Shown here in pieces: positions 31,078-38,850 of a stretch of 48,725 nucleotides of DNA. Location: NCBI GenBank assembly GCA_030705805.1, contig JAUZPY010000003.1, positions 1 to 48,725 on the forward strand, in the 5' to 3' direction. The DNA is from Bacillota bacterium (GTDB lineage: Bacteria > Bacillota > Clostridia > CAKSNL01 > HGM11501). Within the stretch, counting starts at the first letter, position 1; every line of letters begins with the position of its first letter. The position numbers and the translations under genes were made by a program. The notes below the pieces were generated by a model. That model was not told the DNA's origin. It did no database searches and worked only from the letters and a program-made list of their open reading frames with translations.

Positions 31078-32160
31078 ATGAAGATACGAATTGCATCTCT
31101 TGTTTTGCTTTTTATATTTGCCTTCAGCTTTTTGTCCTTTGCGGAAGAACTTAAAATAACAGAAGTACAGATTTCTACCAGTGCAATAAATGGCGGTCAG
31201 ATTTATTGCGGTACAGACAATTGGTCTACAAAATCCGGGGTTTGCAATCGTGGGACAGAGTATACTCTTGAGGCCAAATCTGATAAGGCAATATTTTTGT
31301 ATTGGCAAGACAACACTACCGGTAAAATTATTTCTAAAGAAAAAATATTAACAATTCTTGTTTTGGATAATGTTGATATTAAAGCTGTTTTTGTGCCCAA
31401 TTCCACAATGGCTAACGTATCGTACACAACTTTTTTTGATTACAACGGAAATGTTTTACAAGCCGGTTACAATAATAAAATTCCGCCTTCAACCTCCAAT
31501 CTTGAATCAGCCGGGTATAATTACAGTGGCTGGACACCGAGTGATTACTTAGCACAACAAATTGGTTCAATATACACAGTTACTCCAAATTTAACGAAGA
31601 AAGATCAGCATTTTAATGTTTCTGTTGCCGGTGGGTTTGCGGTGCCGGCACAAGAAAACTATGAGTATGACACATTTGTAACTGTTGTTGCCGATGAAAG
31701 TGCAGTTCCCAGTGGAAAACACTTTAAAGGGTGGAGCGTAAATGGGAGCTTTGCAAGTTATGACAAGACATTTTCTCTTCTTGTAGGATGTAATTCGAAT
31801 ATTACAGCTGTTTACTCTGATACAGAGCCTGTAAAAGATAATGTTGTTGCTATTATAGATGGAAGCAGAACCATTGTTAACGGAGCAATTTCTTTCCTTT
31901 CTTATAGAAATGCAATTGAAGGATGCACAGTATTGGATTCAGGAATTCTATATGCGAGTAGCACTTTCGCCGAAAGCCTTACCTTAGATTCCGTTGGCGT
32001 TTTAAAAGGAAAAGCACAATCAAAAACATCAAGTGGAATGTATCGGCTTAATGTCAAAGCATATGCAGGAGATAGTATTAAAGCATGTGCATATATGATT
32101 TATAAGTACAATGATAAGTTATACGTTATATATAGTGACACTATAACTGTTAAAAAATAA
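31078..32160 (+). CDS. Secreted protein with InlB B-repeat-like domains
   Basis: A 360-residue exported protein. Residues 1-22 form a signal peptide (IASLVLLFIFAFSFLSFA) with cleavage near FA-EE. Two or three Ig-like/beta-grasp repeats follow with the pattern tyr-thr-leu-glu-ala...Trp...val-lys-ala-val-phe, e.g. YTLEAKSDKAIFLYWQDNTT and KHFKGWSVNGSFASYDKT with NITAVYSD, which resembles the divergent InlB B-repeat family. No sortase motif, S-layer module or catalytic domain is seen. It is probably released or wall-associated, with a binding role that cannot be specified. It has its own promoter and a terminator-like hairpin 23 bases after the stop. Confidence 0.6.
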   Translation: MKIRIASLVLLFIFAFSFLSFAEELKITEVQISTSAINGGQIYCGTDNWSTKSGVCNRGTEYTLEAKSDKAIFLYWQDNTTGKIISKEKILTILVLDNVDIKAVFVPNSTMANVSYTTFFDYNGNVLQAGYNNKIPPSTSNLESAGYNYSGWTPSDYLAQQIGSIYTVTPNLTKKDQHFNVSVAGGFAVPAQENYEYDTFVTVVADESAVPSGKHFKGWSVNGSFASYDKTFSLLVGCNSNITAVYSDTEPVKDNVVAIIDGSRTIVNGAISFLSYRNAIEGCTVLDSGILYASSTFAESLTLDSVGVLKGKAQSKTSSGMYRLNVKAYAGDSIKACAYMIYKYNDKLYVIYSDTITVKK

Positions 32161-32182
32161 TTTAGTAAAAAAGCGCATGGAG

Positions 32183-32224
32183 GCCATCTATATGGAGCCG
32201 GTATCCGTATGGATGGCTGTTTTG
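32183..32224 (+). terminator. Terminator-like hairpin between secreted protein and MATE genes
   Basis: Arms 32183-32196 and 32204-32217 pair over 14 bases including G-U pairs, then TGTTTTGTGTGTTTT follows. Confidence 0.5.
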
Positions 32225-32246
32225 TGTGTTTTGAAGGATGATTTCT

Positions 32247-33614
32247 TTGAAAACTTTTGAAAAAGATTTATCGAAGGGAAACGTGGCTAAACAGATGATT
32301 CTGTTTGCGCTTCCTTTTTTGTTATCAAATTTTATACAATCACTATATAATGTTGCTGATATGATAATTGTCGGGAATATGAGTGGCACATTAAAGCAAT
32401 GTGCTGAAAGTATGTCAGGCGTAAATATTGGAAGCCAGCTTACCTTTAATGTAACTAATGCTATCATAGGACTTTGTGTAGGAGGAACGGTATTAATAGG
32501 CCAGTATATGGGAAGTAACCAAAGAAAAGAATTGGAGGAAACCGTAGAAACAATGTTTACAGCTCTTATTTTATTGGCTGCAGTTGCTTCAATTCTTGTA
32601 TTAATTTTTAAAAATGATATTTTGGTCTTGCTTAGAACTCCAAAGGAAGCCTTTAATGAGGCTTCAGATTATATGTCCATTACTATGCTGGGTACAATTT
32701 TTATTTTTGCTTATAATGCCCTTAGCGCGGTTATGAGAGGTATGGGAGATAGTAAGAATCCCCTGAAGTTTGTTACTATTGCTTGCTGTGTTAATGTTGT
32801 GCTTGATATAATTCTTGTAAAGGGATTTGGAATGAGGGCTAAAGGTGCAGCATTAGCTACTGTGATTTCACAGGCGCTTAGTGTTATGCTTTGTATAATT
32901 TACTTAGAGAAAAACAATTTTGTTTTTAAATTTAGGCTAAGTTCTTTTAAAATTAATAAAGTAAGATTAAAAATGCTCCTTAAAATTGGAGTTCCAACAT
33001 CAGTTCAAAACGTGGTCACAGGATTGTCTTTTTTGTTTCTTACAGCTCTTGTAAATAATTTTGGCGTTGATGCTTCCGCGGCTCTTGGGGCTGTTAGTAA
33101 GTTTAACGGTTTTGGTATCTTACCTGCTGTTGCCATGAGTTCATCCATATCAGCAATGAGCGCACAAAACATTGGAGCAGGTGAAGTCAAGCGTGCGCAA
33201 AAAACAATGCAGATTGGATTATCGATAGCTTTATTTCTTAGTTCGATTGTTTGGTTGTTAGCCTACTTATATCCCGAACCTGTATTAAAAATATTTAGTC
33301 AAAACCCAGATGTTGTTAAAGCAGGCACTTCGTATATCAAGTATTTTAAGTTTGATTACCTCATAGTTCCATTCATTTTTTCATTGAATGGACTGTATAT
33401 AGGCTCAGGCCATACTATGTTTTCTCTTATTAACAACATTTGCTCTGCTGTAATAATAAGGGTTCCGGTATCTTTTGTATTAGGAATCACTTTTAATTTA
33501 GGACTTGAAGGAATGGGAATGGCAGCACCGATTGCATCCGGGACATCGGCAGTTATAGCTTTAATTTATTTCTTTACAGGCAGATGGAAGAATTCTACTA
33601 TAATTGATTTTTAA
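32247..33614 (+). CDS. MATE-family efflux transporter
   Basis: A membrane protein of about 455 residues with 12 predicted helices in two MatE halves. The N-terminus reads KGNVAKQMILFALPFLLSNF and YNVADMIIVGNMSG, followed by VGGTVLIGQYMG and ALSAVMRGMGDSKNP, all hallmarks of bacterial DinF/NorM-like MATE exporters. It should extrude cationic drugs or metabolites in exchange for Na+ or H+. TTG at 32247 gives MKTFEKDLSKGN and has AAGGATG about seven bases upstream. The in-frame ATG at 32238 sits on that ribosome-binding site and is less likely. A helix-rich protein without odd residues; substrate unknown. Confidence 0.88.
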   Translation: MKTFEKDLSKGNVAKQMILFALPFLLSNFIQSLYNVADMIIVGNMSGTLKQCAESMSGVNIGSQLTFNVTNAIIGLCVGGTVLIGQYMGSNQRKELEETVETMFTALILLAAVASILVLIFKNDILVLLRTPKEAFNEASDYMSITMLGTIFIFAYNALSAVMRGMGDSKNPLKFVTIACCVNVVLDIILVKGFGMRAKGAALATVISQALSVMLCIIYLEKNNFVFKFRLSSFKINKVRLKMLLKIGVPTSVQNVVTGLSFLFLTALVNNFGVDASAALGAVSKFNGFGILPAVAMSSSISAMSAQNIGAGEVKRAQKTMQIGLSIALFLSSIVWLLAYLYPEPVLKIFSQNPDVVKAGTSYIKYFKFDYLIVPFIFSLNGLYIGSGHTMFSLINNICSAVIIRVPVSFVLGITFNLGLEGMGMAAPIASGTSAVIALIYFFTGRWKNSTIIDF

Positions 33615-33699
33615 TTTATGCTAAAAGTTATAATTTAACATCCGGGTAAATTAAAGAAATAATTTAGTTTGATTTTTCAAAAAATTAAATTGCAAATAA

Positions 33700-33850
33700 G
33701 GGGCTGTTGCAAAAGGCCTCTTCAAGAAATAAATGTACAAAAAAATACGTCTTGAACCTGGCTTTTTGAGCCGTTCAAGGCGTATTTTTTGCTTTTAAAT
33801 AGCTTATTTGTGCAACTTGCTATTGCAAATCATTTTGTGACAGGCCTCTT
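33700..33850. repeat. Dispersed hairpin repeat, copy A
   Basis: The core 33739-33837 is about 85% identical to 36081-36181. It contains a hairpin (AAAATACGTCTTGAAC and its near-complement around GGCTTTTTGAGCC). The front GGGGCTGTTGCAAAA resembles the head of copy B at 35981. AGGCCTCTT at 33714-33722 recurs directly at 33842-33850. It may be a MITE or a degenerate IS end. Confidence 0.7.
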
Positions 33851-33943
33851 TTATTTGTAAAAAAACTATCAGCAGCCGCTAGCGGTGCCAAAAAGCTTAA
33901 GACTGTAATATTTCCTGAGCCGACAACTGTTCTGCCCTATTAA
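33839..33943 (+). pseudogene. Possible C-terminal gene fragment
   Basis: A frame without start reads VKKLSAAASGAKKLKTVIFP, EPTTVLPY, then TAA at 33941-33943, just before the lexA stop. It may be a gene tail cut off by the repeat next to it. The family is not recognised. Confidence 0.25.
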
Positions 33944-33944
33944 A

Positions 33945-34550
33945 TTACAGCTTTCTGTATACTCCAACAACCTTCCCTAGAATTGCTACATCAGATACTA
34001 TAATAGGCTCCATAAAATCATTTTCAGGTTGTAGCCTGAAGTACCCGCTTTCCTTATAAAAGGTTTTAACCGTTGCTTCATCTTCAATTAAAGCTACAAC
34101 TATTTGTCCGTTAACGGCAGCAGGTGTTTGTTCTACTATAACATAGTCACCGGAAAAAATACCTACATTTATCATTGAATCGCCTTTAACCTTAAGCATA
34201 AAAACTTCACCTTTTTTTGCAAAGTCCATAGGAAGAGGGAATACACGTTCAATATCTTCCTGTGCTGTAATAGGAACTCCTGCAGCAACTGTACCAATAA
34301 CGGGAACTTCAAGGTACTCAGTTTCAGGGAAACTGTTTTTGGTTTCCGAAACTTTTATAGCTCTGGTTTTAGAGTCATCCTTTTTGAGTAATCCATCCCT
34401 TTTCATCCTTTCAAGATGACCGTGAACAGTTGAAGGAGACTTTAACCCTACTCCGTCACAAATTTCTCTGATTGTTGGGGGATAGCCGTTTTCGTTAGTA
34501 TATTTTTGTATAAAATCAAGAATAAGCTGTTGGCGATTATTCTTTCCCAT
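33945..34550 (-). CDS. lexA: SOS repressor LexA
   Basis: A 201-residue LexA. The N-terminal winged helix (1-65) includes NGYPPTIREICDGVGLKSPS and VHGHLERMKRDGLL. The self-cleavage site is A90-G91 (GTVAAGVP). The catalytic dyad is S125 (KGDSMIN) and K162 (ATVKTFY). RecA-stimulated autoproteolysis should lift repression of SOS genes. Its own promoter (TTGCAT/TATACT, minus strand) carries an AAAC-N4-GTTT element. The divergent neighbour is a YneA-like gene, the same arrangement as in Bacillus. AGAGAGG precedes the ATG. Confidence 0.96.
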   Translation of the reverse strand: MGKNNRQQLILDFIQKYTNENGYPPTIREICDGVGLKSPSTVHGHLERMKRDGLLKKDDSKTRAIKVSETKNSFPETEYLEVPVIGTVAAGVPITAQEDIERVFPLPMDFAKKGEVFMLKVKGDSMINVGIFSGDYVIVEQTPAAVNGQIVVALIEDEATVKTFYKESGYFRLQPENDFMEPIIVSDVAILGKVVGVYRKL

Positions 34551-34603
34551 AAAACAACCTCTCTTCTAAAACTTTAAAAATGGGAAACTTTGTTTCTAAA
34601 TTT

Positions 34604-34642
34604 AGTATATCATATTAAATTATAAAATGCAAACATTTGTTT
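34604..34642 (-). promoter_or_regulatory. lexA promoter with LexA-like operator
   Basis: TTGCAT (34632-34627), 17 bases, TATACT (34609-34604) on the minus strand. AAACATTTGTTT (34631-34642) is a degenerate GAAC-N4-GTTC box overlapping the -35 region; GAAACTTTGTTTC at 34584-34596 lies just after the start site. Confidence 0.6.
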
Positions 34643-34661
34643 TGTTTTTTTAAAAAAAGCC

Positions 34662-34715
34662 TTGACAAAGAACAAATGTTCGTGTATTATAAAGCTGTAA
34701 TCAGAACAAAGGTTC
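34662..34715 (+). promoter_or_regulatory. yneA promoter with two LexA boxes
   Basis: TTGACA (34662-34667), 17 bases, TATTAT (34685-34690). GAACAAATGTTC (34670-34681) fills the spacer and GAACAAAGGTTC (34704-34715) lies about 15 bases past the start site; both fit the Gram-positive LexA consensus GAAC-N4-GTTC. Confidence 0.85.
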
Positions 34716-34735
34716 TTATTTAGGGGGTTTTTGAT

Positions 34736-35047
34736 ATGAAAAATAGTAGAAAAAGAAAGATTAGAAGGCAGAGGAGACAGAGATTATTTATTATGATTGT
34801 TATATCCTTATTGTTTGTGTCTTTATTTGTAAGTATTAATACATTATCAAAGGGTGACGGCGGAAATTATTCGGCATATCAAGAGGTATACGTGCAGTCA
34901 GGAGATACACTATGGTCTATAGCAAAAAAACATTATGGGAATTCTATTGATACCAGAGAAGCTGTTTATGCTATATGTGAGAGTTCAGAAATAAAGGGAG
35001 ATTACATATATACAGGGCAGCTATTAAAACTTCCGGTTTTTGACTGA
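34736..35047 (+). CDS. yneA: YneA-like SOS cell-division inhibitor (LysM)
   Basis: A 103-residue protein with a highly basic N-terminus (RKRKIRRQRRQR), one membrane helix (about 17-36) and an extracellular LysM domain (about 50-100, VYVQSGDTLWSIAKKHYG and YTGQLLKLP). This is the layout of Bacillus YneA and its relatives, which delay division after DNA damage. Its promoter has two LexA boxes and it is divergent from lexA, which strengthens the call. No catalytic domain is present. A terminator at 35375-35407 lies far downstream. Confidence 0.88.
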   Translation: MKNSRKRKIRRQRRQRLFIMIVISLLFVSLFVSINTLSKGDGGNYSAYQEVYVQSGDTLWSIAKKHYGNSIDTREAVYAICESSEIKGDYIYTGQLLKLPVFD

Positions 35048-35374
35048 TTAATAATAACTATTAACTCTTAAGCCAGGGGGATTGTCGGTTTTTTATAGCT
35101 ACAATAAAAAGTTCTATAATAAATGTTGGGGTGCTACAAAATAAAATTCGCAAAAGCAGACAGATGACAGATTGAATTGCTACTACCTGTTTAAATCATT
35201 TATATTAGCTTTCTCGATAATGGATTTCCAGTCTTATCTATTTTTTGTTTAGACAATTCTCACATTATGAACCGCAAGAAAAAGAAGCGTTCATGGGAGA
35301 AAGTTACAAGTGCTATAGTAGAAAATTGCTCATTTTTAGGGTTTACCTCACACTATTGACAAAGAGCCAAAAAA
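35048..35374. other. Intergenic stretch without a convincing gene
   Basis: A 30-codon frame at 35267-35359 (MNRKKKKRSWEKVTS...) has no ribosome-binding site and is probably a scrap. GGGGTGCTACAAAA near 35129 faintly recalls the heads of the nearby repeats. Nothing else is seen. Confidence 0.4.
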
Positions 35375-35407
35375 GCTCTTCAAGCAAAATGCTTGAGAGC
35401 TTTTTTT
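35375..35407 (+). terminator. Intrinsic terminator downstream of yneA
   Basis: GCTCTTCAAGCA and TGCTTGAGAGC pair with one bulge around AAA, followed by seven T at 35401-35407. Confidence 0.75.
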
Positions 35408-35461
35408 ATGATGTTTTTTGACTTTATGTGTCTTTTTAGGCACTTAAACATATTCTGTTAA

Positions 35462-35971
35462 ATGGGGGTGATTAAAATACTTGTAACCACAACGTACAAT
35501 AGGCTTGAGGCTGTAGATTATGCCAGAAAATGGGCTTATTTAAGAAACCCTAAATATTATGATTTCAGCATGATTGGCGGGGATTGCACTAATTTTGCAT
35601 CTCAGTGCCTCTATGCCGGGTGCAATGTAATGAATTATCCGGCTTGGTATTATGAATCCAGCGACAATCGCTCACCATCATGGACCGGAGTCGAGTTTTT
35701 ATATGATTTTTTAATAAAAAACAATGGTTTAGGGCCAAGAGGAATAGAAACTGAAATTGATAAAATTAAACCGGGGGACATTGTACAGTTGAAGTTTGAA
35801 CCGGGAGGTTTTGTACATTCTCCTGTAGTAGTTGAAACAGGTTATCCTGTTAAACCTTCAAACTTACTTGTTGCAACTCACACATTTGATTGTGCAAGCA
35901 GACCTTTAGATACCTACAGCTATATAGAAGCCAGATTCATACATATTACCGGAGTGGGAAAAAATATGTAA
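35462..35971 (+). CDS. Amidase_6-family cysteine amidase-like protein
   Basis: A 169-residue protein of the putative amidase domain family PF12671. It begins with YNRLEAVDYARKWAYLRNP and continues GGDCTNFASQCLYAG, where the Cys is the presumed nucleophile. HSPVVVETG (His) and VATHTFD carry further conserved residues. No signal peptide is visible, although relatives often act on the wall or spore peptidoglycan. The start is uncertain. ATG at 35462 lacks a ribosome-binding site, whereas a strong GGGGGTGAT at about 35464-35472 points to a start near 35477, where only ATA is in frame. A terminator hairpin follows at 36021-36066. Confidence 0.8.
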   Translation: MGVIKILVTTTYNRLEAVDYARKWAYLRNPKYYDFSMIGGDCTNFASQCLYAGCNVMNYPAWYYESSDNRSPSWTGVEFLYDFLIKNNGLGPRGIETEIDKIKPGDIVQLKFEPGGFVHSPVVVETGYPVKPSNLLVATHTFDCASRPLDTYSYIEARFIHITGVGKNM

Positions 35972-35980
35972 ACTTTAAAA

Positions 35981-36181
35981 GGGGCTGCCCGTAAAACGGC
36001 CTCTAAAAAAAATAATGTGCAAAAAGATTAAGTCCGCCACACATATGTGGCGGACTTAATCTTTTTTATATAAGGTTGGTAAAAAAATACGTCTTGACCC
36101 TAGCTTTTTGAGCCGTTTCAAGCCGTATTTCTTGTTTTTAAATAGCTTATTTGTGCAATTTACTATTGTAAAATAATTTTG
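35981..36181. repeat. Dispersed hairpin repeat, copy B (interrupted)
   Basis: The head GGGGCTG..AAAA..GGCCTCT (35981-36004) and the core 36081-36181 match copy A at 33700-33837. Between head and core copy B holds about 60 extra bases, essentially the hairpin 36021-36066, which copy A lacks. Confidence 0.7.
36021..36066 (+). terminator. Strong bidirectional terminator after the Amidase_6 gene
   Basis: Perfect 21-base arms (36021-36041, 36046-36066) with the GTCCGCCACA core and A5/T5 ends around a CATA loop. It begins 49 bases after the Amidase_6 stop. Confidence 0.85.
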
Positions 36182-36204
36182 CTGCTACACCCTTTATGTT
36201 TTAT

Positions 36205-36400
36205 ACTATTCTCCGTCAAACCGATGAATGAAATTTTTTTGCCGCGTGTTGTTGCCCCTAAAAGGCATCAGAGCGCACTGCCTCCATGCCTCAACTGTAG
36301 GTGGAGAGAACCGTGTTGTCACAAGCGCCAGAGCACCCTTAGTCCTCCGCCTTGAAAGAACTGAAAAATCCTCTAAAATCTTTCATCATTTCGGGATGGG
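36205..36400 (-). other. GC-richer block of unknown nature, open in a minus-strand frame
   Basis: Between repeat B and ctpA lies a stretch visibly richer in GC than its surroundings. On the minus strand it is open from about 36382 to a TAG at 36206-36208 (reading FSVLSRRRTKGALALVTTRF, SPPTVEAWRQCALMPFRGNN), without a start codon near the top. A plus-strand frame from 36228 is also open. It is either a remnant, a repeated element or a structured RNA (small stems TGCC/GGCA and CTCCA/TGGAG are possible). It is not 5S rRNA or any RNA family I know. Confidence 0.35.
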
Positions 36401-36416
36401 GAATAGTATTAGAGCC

Positions 36417-37553
36417 TTATTTTATTAATTTTTTTAAATAATCCAATGAGTAATTAAGCTGATCGTCAGTTCCGGAATTAGAAGCCTTTATTTCCATATC
36501 GGGCTTAATGCCTTTTTTATTAATATATGCACCTGAGGGAGTGTAATATTTTGCAATTGTAAGCTTAATACCGCTTCCGTCCGGGAAGTTGAAAACCCCT
36601 TGAACCAATCCTTTACCATAAGAAGTTTCACCTACAAGTAATCCTCTTTTGTAATCTTTAACTGCACCTGAAAGAATCTCCGAGGCGCTTGCAGTATTGC
36701 CGTTAATCAGTACAACCAGCGGAATATCAAGATATTCGTTGTCATTAATATAATCATCTTCTCTTTTATCTGATACGTCAGTGGTGTAGAATAAAAGACC
36801 CTTAGGCAGAAGCTGGGTAGCTATACTATTAAGGGAATCTACAGTACCTCCGCCATTATTTCTTAAATCAAGTACAAGCCCCTTGTATTTCTTGGCATTC
36901 ATAATTGCAGCTTTAAAATCATCCGGTGATTTCTCGGCAAATTCAGAAAGCTTTATATAGTATATATCGCCATATGGTTTTTCTTCTACTGTCGAAAGTT
37001 CAATAGTGGACCTTTTAATTGATAGGTTAATAATTTCGCTGCCTCGTTTTATCTTAAATGACATTGGCGCATTATCTTTCAAGGATTCATTTGATAGTCC
37101 TCTGATGTAATAAACAACAGAACTAAAGGTATCAGCTGTTATATTTTTCCCGTCTACAGATAAAATTACATCATGTGCAAGAATCCCGGCGTTAGCAGCA
37201 GGGGAGCCTTCTGTTACACTTTCAATTACTGCTCCGCCTTGCCCCTGATCATAATATACTGCAATTCCTATACCTGAATAAGAACTGCCTAAATAACCAA
37301 GTAGCATTGAAAATTCCTCTTTTGTAAAGTACTCAGAGTAAGGATCGTTCAAACTGGCAGTCATACCTTTGGCTGCGGTGTCAATCATTTTATTCTCATC
37401 ATAGTCAAGAGAAAAGTAATTTTTTATTAGACTTTCTATCCTAACAAGTTTACTTTCTCTTAAACAACTATATACTCCGGAAAAAAATGACAGAGTACCT
37501 ATTATGATCAGAGATAATGACAGCACAATATAAAACTTTTTTTTTGAAATCAA
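36417..37553 (-). CDS. C-terminal processing peptidase CtpA/S41, membrane-anchored
   Basis: A 378-residue S41 protease. An N-terminal membrane helix (about 8-28) places the rest outside. A PDZ domain follows (about 85-180, SSYSGIGIAVYY and SPAANAGILAHDVILSVDGK). The catalytic serine is S291 in NTASASEIL and the lysine is K314 in SYGKGLVQ. Such proteases degrade or process exported proteins; next to ftsEX they often control the level of the associated peptidoglycan hydrolase. The start is TTG at 37553 with AGAGGTGAT five bases upstream. It is the last gene of the operon. Confidence 0.92.
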   Translation of the reverse strand: MISKKKFYIVLSLSLIIIGTLSFFSGVYSCLRESKLVRIESLIKNYFSLDYDENKMIDTAAKGMTASLNDPYSEYFTKEEFSMLLGYLGSSYSGIGIAVYYDQGQGGAVIESVTEGSPAANAGILAHDVILSVDGKNITADTFSSVVYYIRGLSNESLKDNAPMSFKIKRGSEIINLSIKRSTIELSTVEEKPYGDIYYIKLSEFAEKSPDDFKAAIMNAKKYKGLVLDLRNNGGGTVDSLNSIATQLLPKGLLFYTTDVSDKREDDYINDNEYLDIPLVVLINGNTASASEILSGAVKDYKRGLLVGETSYGKGLVQGVFNFPDGSGIKLTIAKYYTPSGAYINKKGIKPDMEIKASNSGTDDQLNYSLDYLKKLIK

Positions 37554-37585
37554 GATATCACCTCTAAGCTATTATATTAGATAAA

Positions 37586-37609
37586 TCAGGCGGCAATGCT
37601 GCCGCCTGA
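37586..37609 (-). terminator. GC-rich hairpin between the M23 and ctpA genes
   Basis: TCAGGCGGCA (37586-37595) and its perfect complement (37600-37609) around ATGC. On the minus strand it lies just after the M23 stop and before the ctpA start, so it may reduce ctpA expression by partial termination or stabilise upstream mRNA. Confidence 0.6.
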
Positions 37610-37613
37610 AAAA

Positions 37614-38837
37614 TTAATTTACATAATTTAATGGATTTTGTCTTGCACCGTTAACTGACACTTCAAAATGTAAATGTGGGCCGGTTGAATTACCGGTTGA
37701 ACCAACTTTAGCAATAGTCTGACCTTTTGAAACTGATGCACCTGCGCTAACAAGCAGTGAGCTGCAATGTGCATATAATGTAGTTATACCATTACCATGT
37801 GAAATTACTACATATTTGCCATAAGAAGAACTGTTGCCTGAAAACAGTATGGTTCCTGAATCAGCAGCGACAATGTCAGCACCAAAAGCACCTCCGATGT
37901 CTATACCGGTATGATTCTTATAAACCTTATCAATTGGGTGGAACCTGTTGCCAAAACCACTGGTTACTATTCTGGCTGATGGGCAAGGCCACTGCATTGT
38001 ACCTGTACCTTTAGTTGTTCCGGTACTTGGTTTAGATGATCCCTGAGCCTTTTGTTGCCGCAGCCGCTCTGCTTCTTCTTGCTGCTGCTTTATAAGAGCT
38101 TGCTTAATTAAATTCTCTACACGTGTTTCCTCAGCTTCTTGTTCCTTGATCTGCTGCTGAATCACAGTTTCCTGAGATGCAAGCTGGCTTACAATTTGTC
38201 TCTGACTTTCTTGCTTTACAACTAATGTTGATTTCATTTCAGCAAGTGTAGCTTTTCTGGTAGCTTGCTCATTTCTGTCATTTTCAATGTCTGCCTTCTG
38301 CTGAGCTATTTTTTCCCTGACAGCTTTTCTTTCTTCTAAAACCTTATTATCATAATCTAAAAGACTTTTAACTATTTCGACATTTGATATAAAATCAGAA
38401 AAATCGCTGGAACCAAATAAAATTTCAAAGTATGTTGTAGTACCATTTTCATACATGATTCTTGCTCTGGTTTTAAAAGATTCAAACTGCTTCTTGCATT
38501 GTTCTTCTGCCTGTGAAAGTTCAACTTCCTTTTGGCTGATTTTCGCATTGCTTTCATTTATCTGAGATTGAACGGCAGATATCTGAGAACCTAAAGAAGC
38601 AACTTCTGTATCTATCTTTGCTTTATCTTCCTGAGCAACTTTTTTCTGGCCTTGCACACCTGAAAGCTGTTTCTGTGCTTCCTTGCGCTGGTTCTGAGCT
38701 TCAATAAGCTGTCTGTTTAAACTGGTGGTGGAGGCGGCATTAGACAGGTTAACAAACAGAGCAGATAATAAGGTCATAATAAATACAATTAAAACTAAAA
38801 GAGAAACCAGTGCCAATAATTTTTTCTTTCTTCTCAT
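37614..38837 (-). CDS. M23 peptidoglycan hydrolase with coiled coil (EnvC/PcsB-like role)
   Basis: A 407-residue exported protein. A hydrophobic N-terminal segment (about 8-33) acts as signal or anchor. A long coiled coil (about 38-250, rich in E, Q, K, A) precedes a short linker and a C-terminal LytM/M23 domain (about 290-405). Zinc and catalytic residues are visible: NRFHP, HTGIDIGG, YAHCSSL and HLHFEV, so it should be an active endopeptidase. The coiled coil directly downstream of ftsX implies that it docks to the FtsX extracellular loop and is activated at the septum. GGGGGGATTCT precedes the ATG. Confidence 0.92.
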   Translation of the reverse strand: MRRKKKLLALVSLLVLIVFIMTLLSALFVNLSNAASTTSLNRQLIEAQNQRKEAQKQLSGVQGQKKVAQEDKAKIDTEVASLGSQISAVQSQINESNAKISQKEVELSQAEEQCKKQFESFKTRARIMYENGTTTYFEILFGSSDFSDFISNVEIVKSLLDYDNKVLEERKAVREKIAQQKADIENDRNEQATRKATLAEMKSTLVVKQESQRQIVSQLASQETVIQQQIKEQEAEETRVENLIKQALIKQQQEEAERLRQQKAQGSSKPSTGTTKGTGTMQWPCPSARIVTSGFGNRFHPIDKVYKNHTGIDIGGAFGADIVAADSGTILFSGNSSSYGKYVVISHGNGITTLYAHCSSLLVSAGASVSKGQTIAKVGSTGNSTGPHLHFEVSVNGARQNPLNYVN

Positions 38838-38850
38838 TAGAATCCCCCCA

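Noticed and set aside
35267-35359. A 30-codon frame rich in lysine (MNRKKKKRSW...)
   Set aside because: No ribosome-binding site, no partner and no recognised family; treated as intergenic.
36228-36428. A 66-codon plus-strand frame in the GC-richer block
   Set aside because: The opposite strand is open too, no Shine-Dalgarno site is present and no family is recognised; reported instead as an unexplained block.
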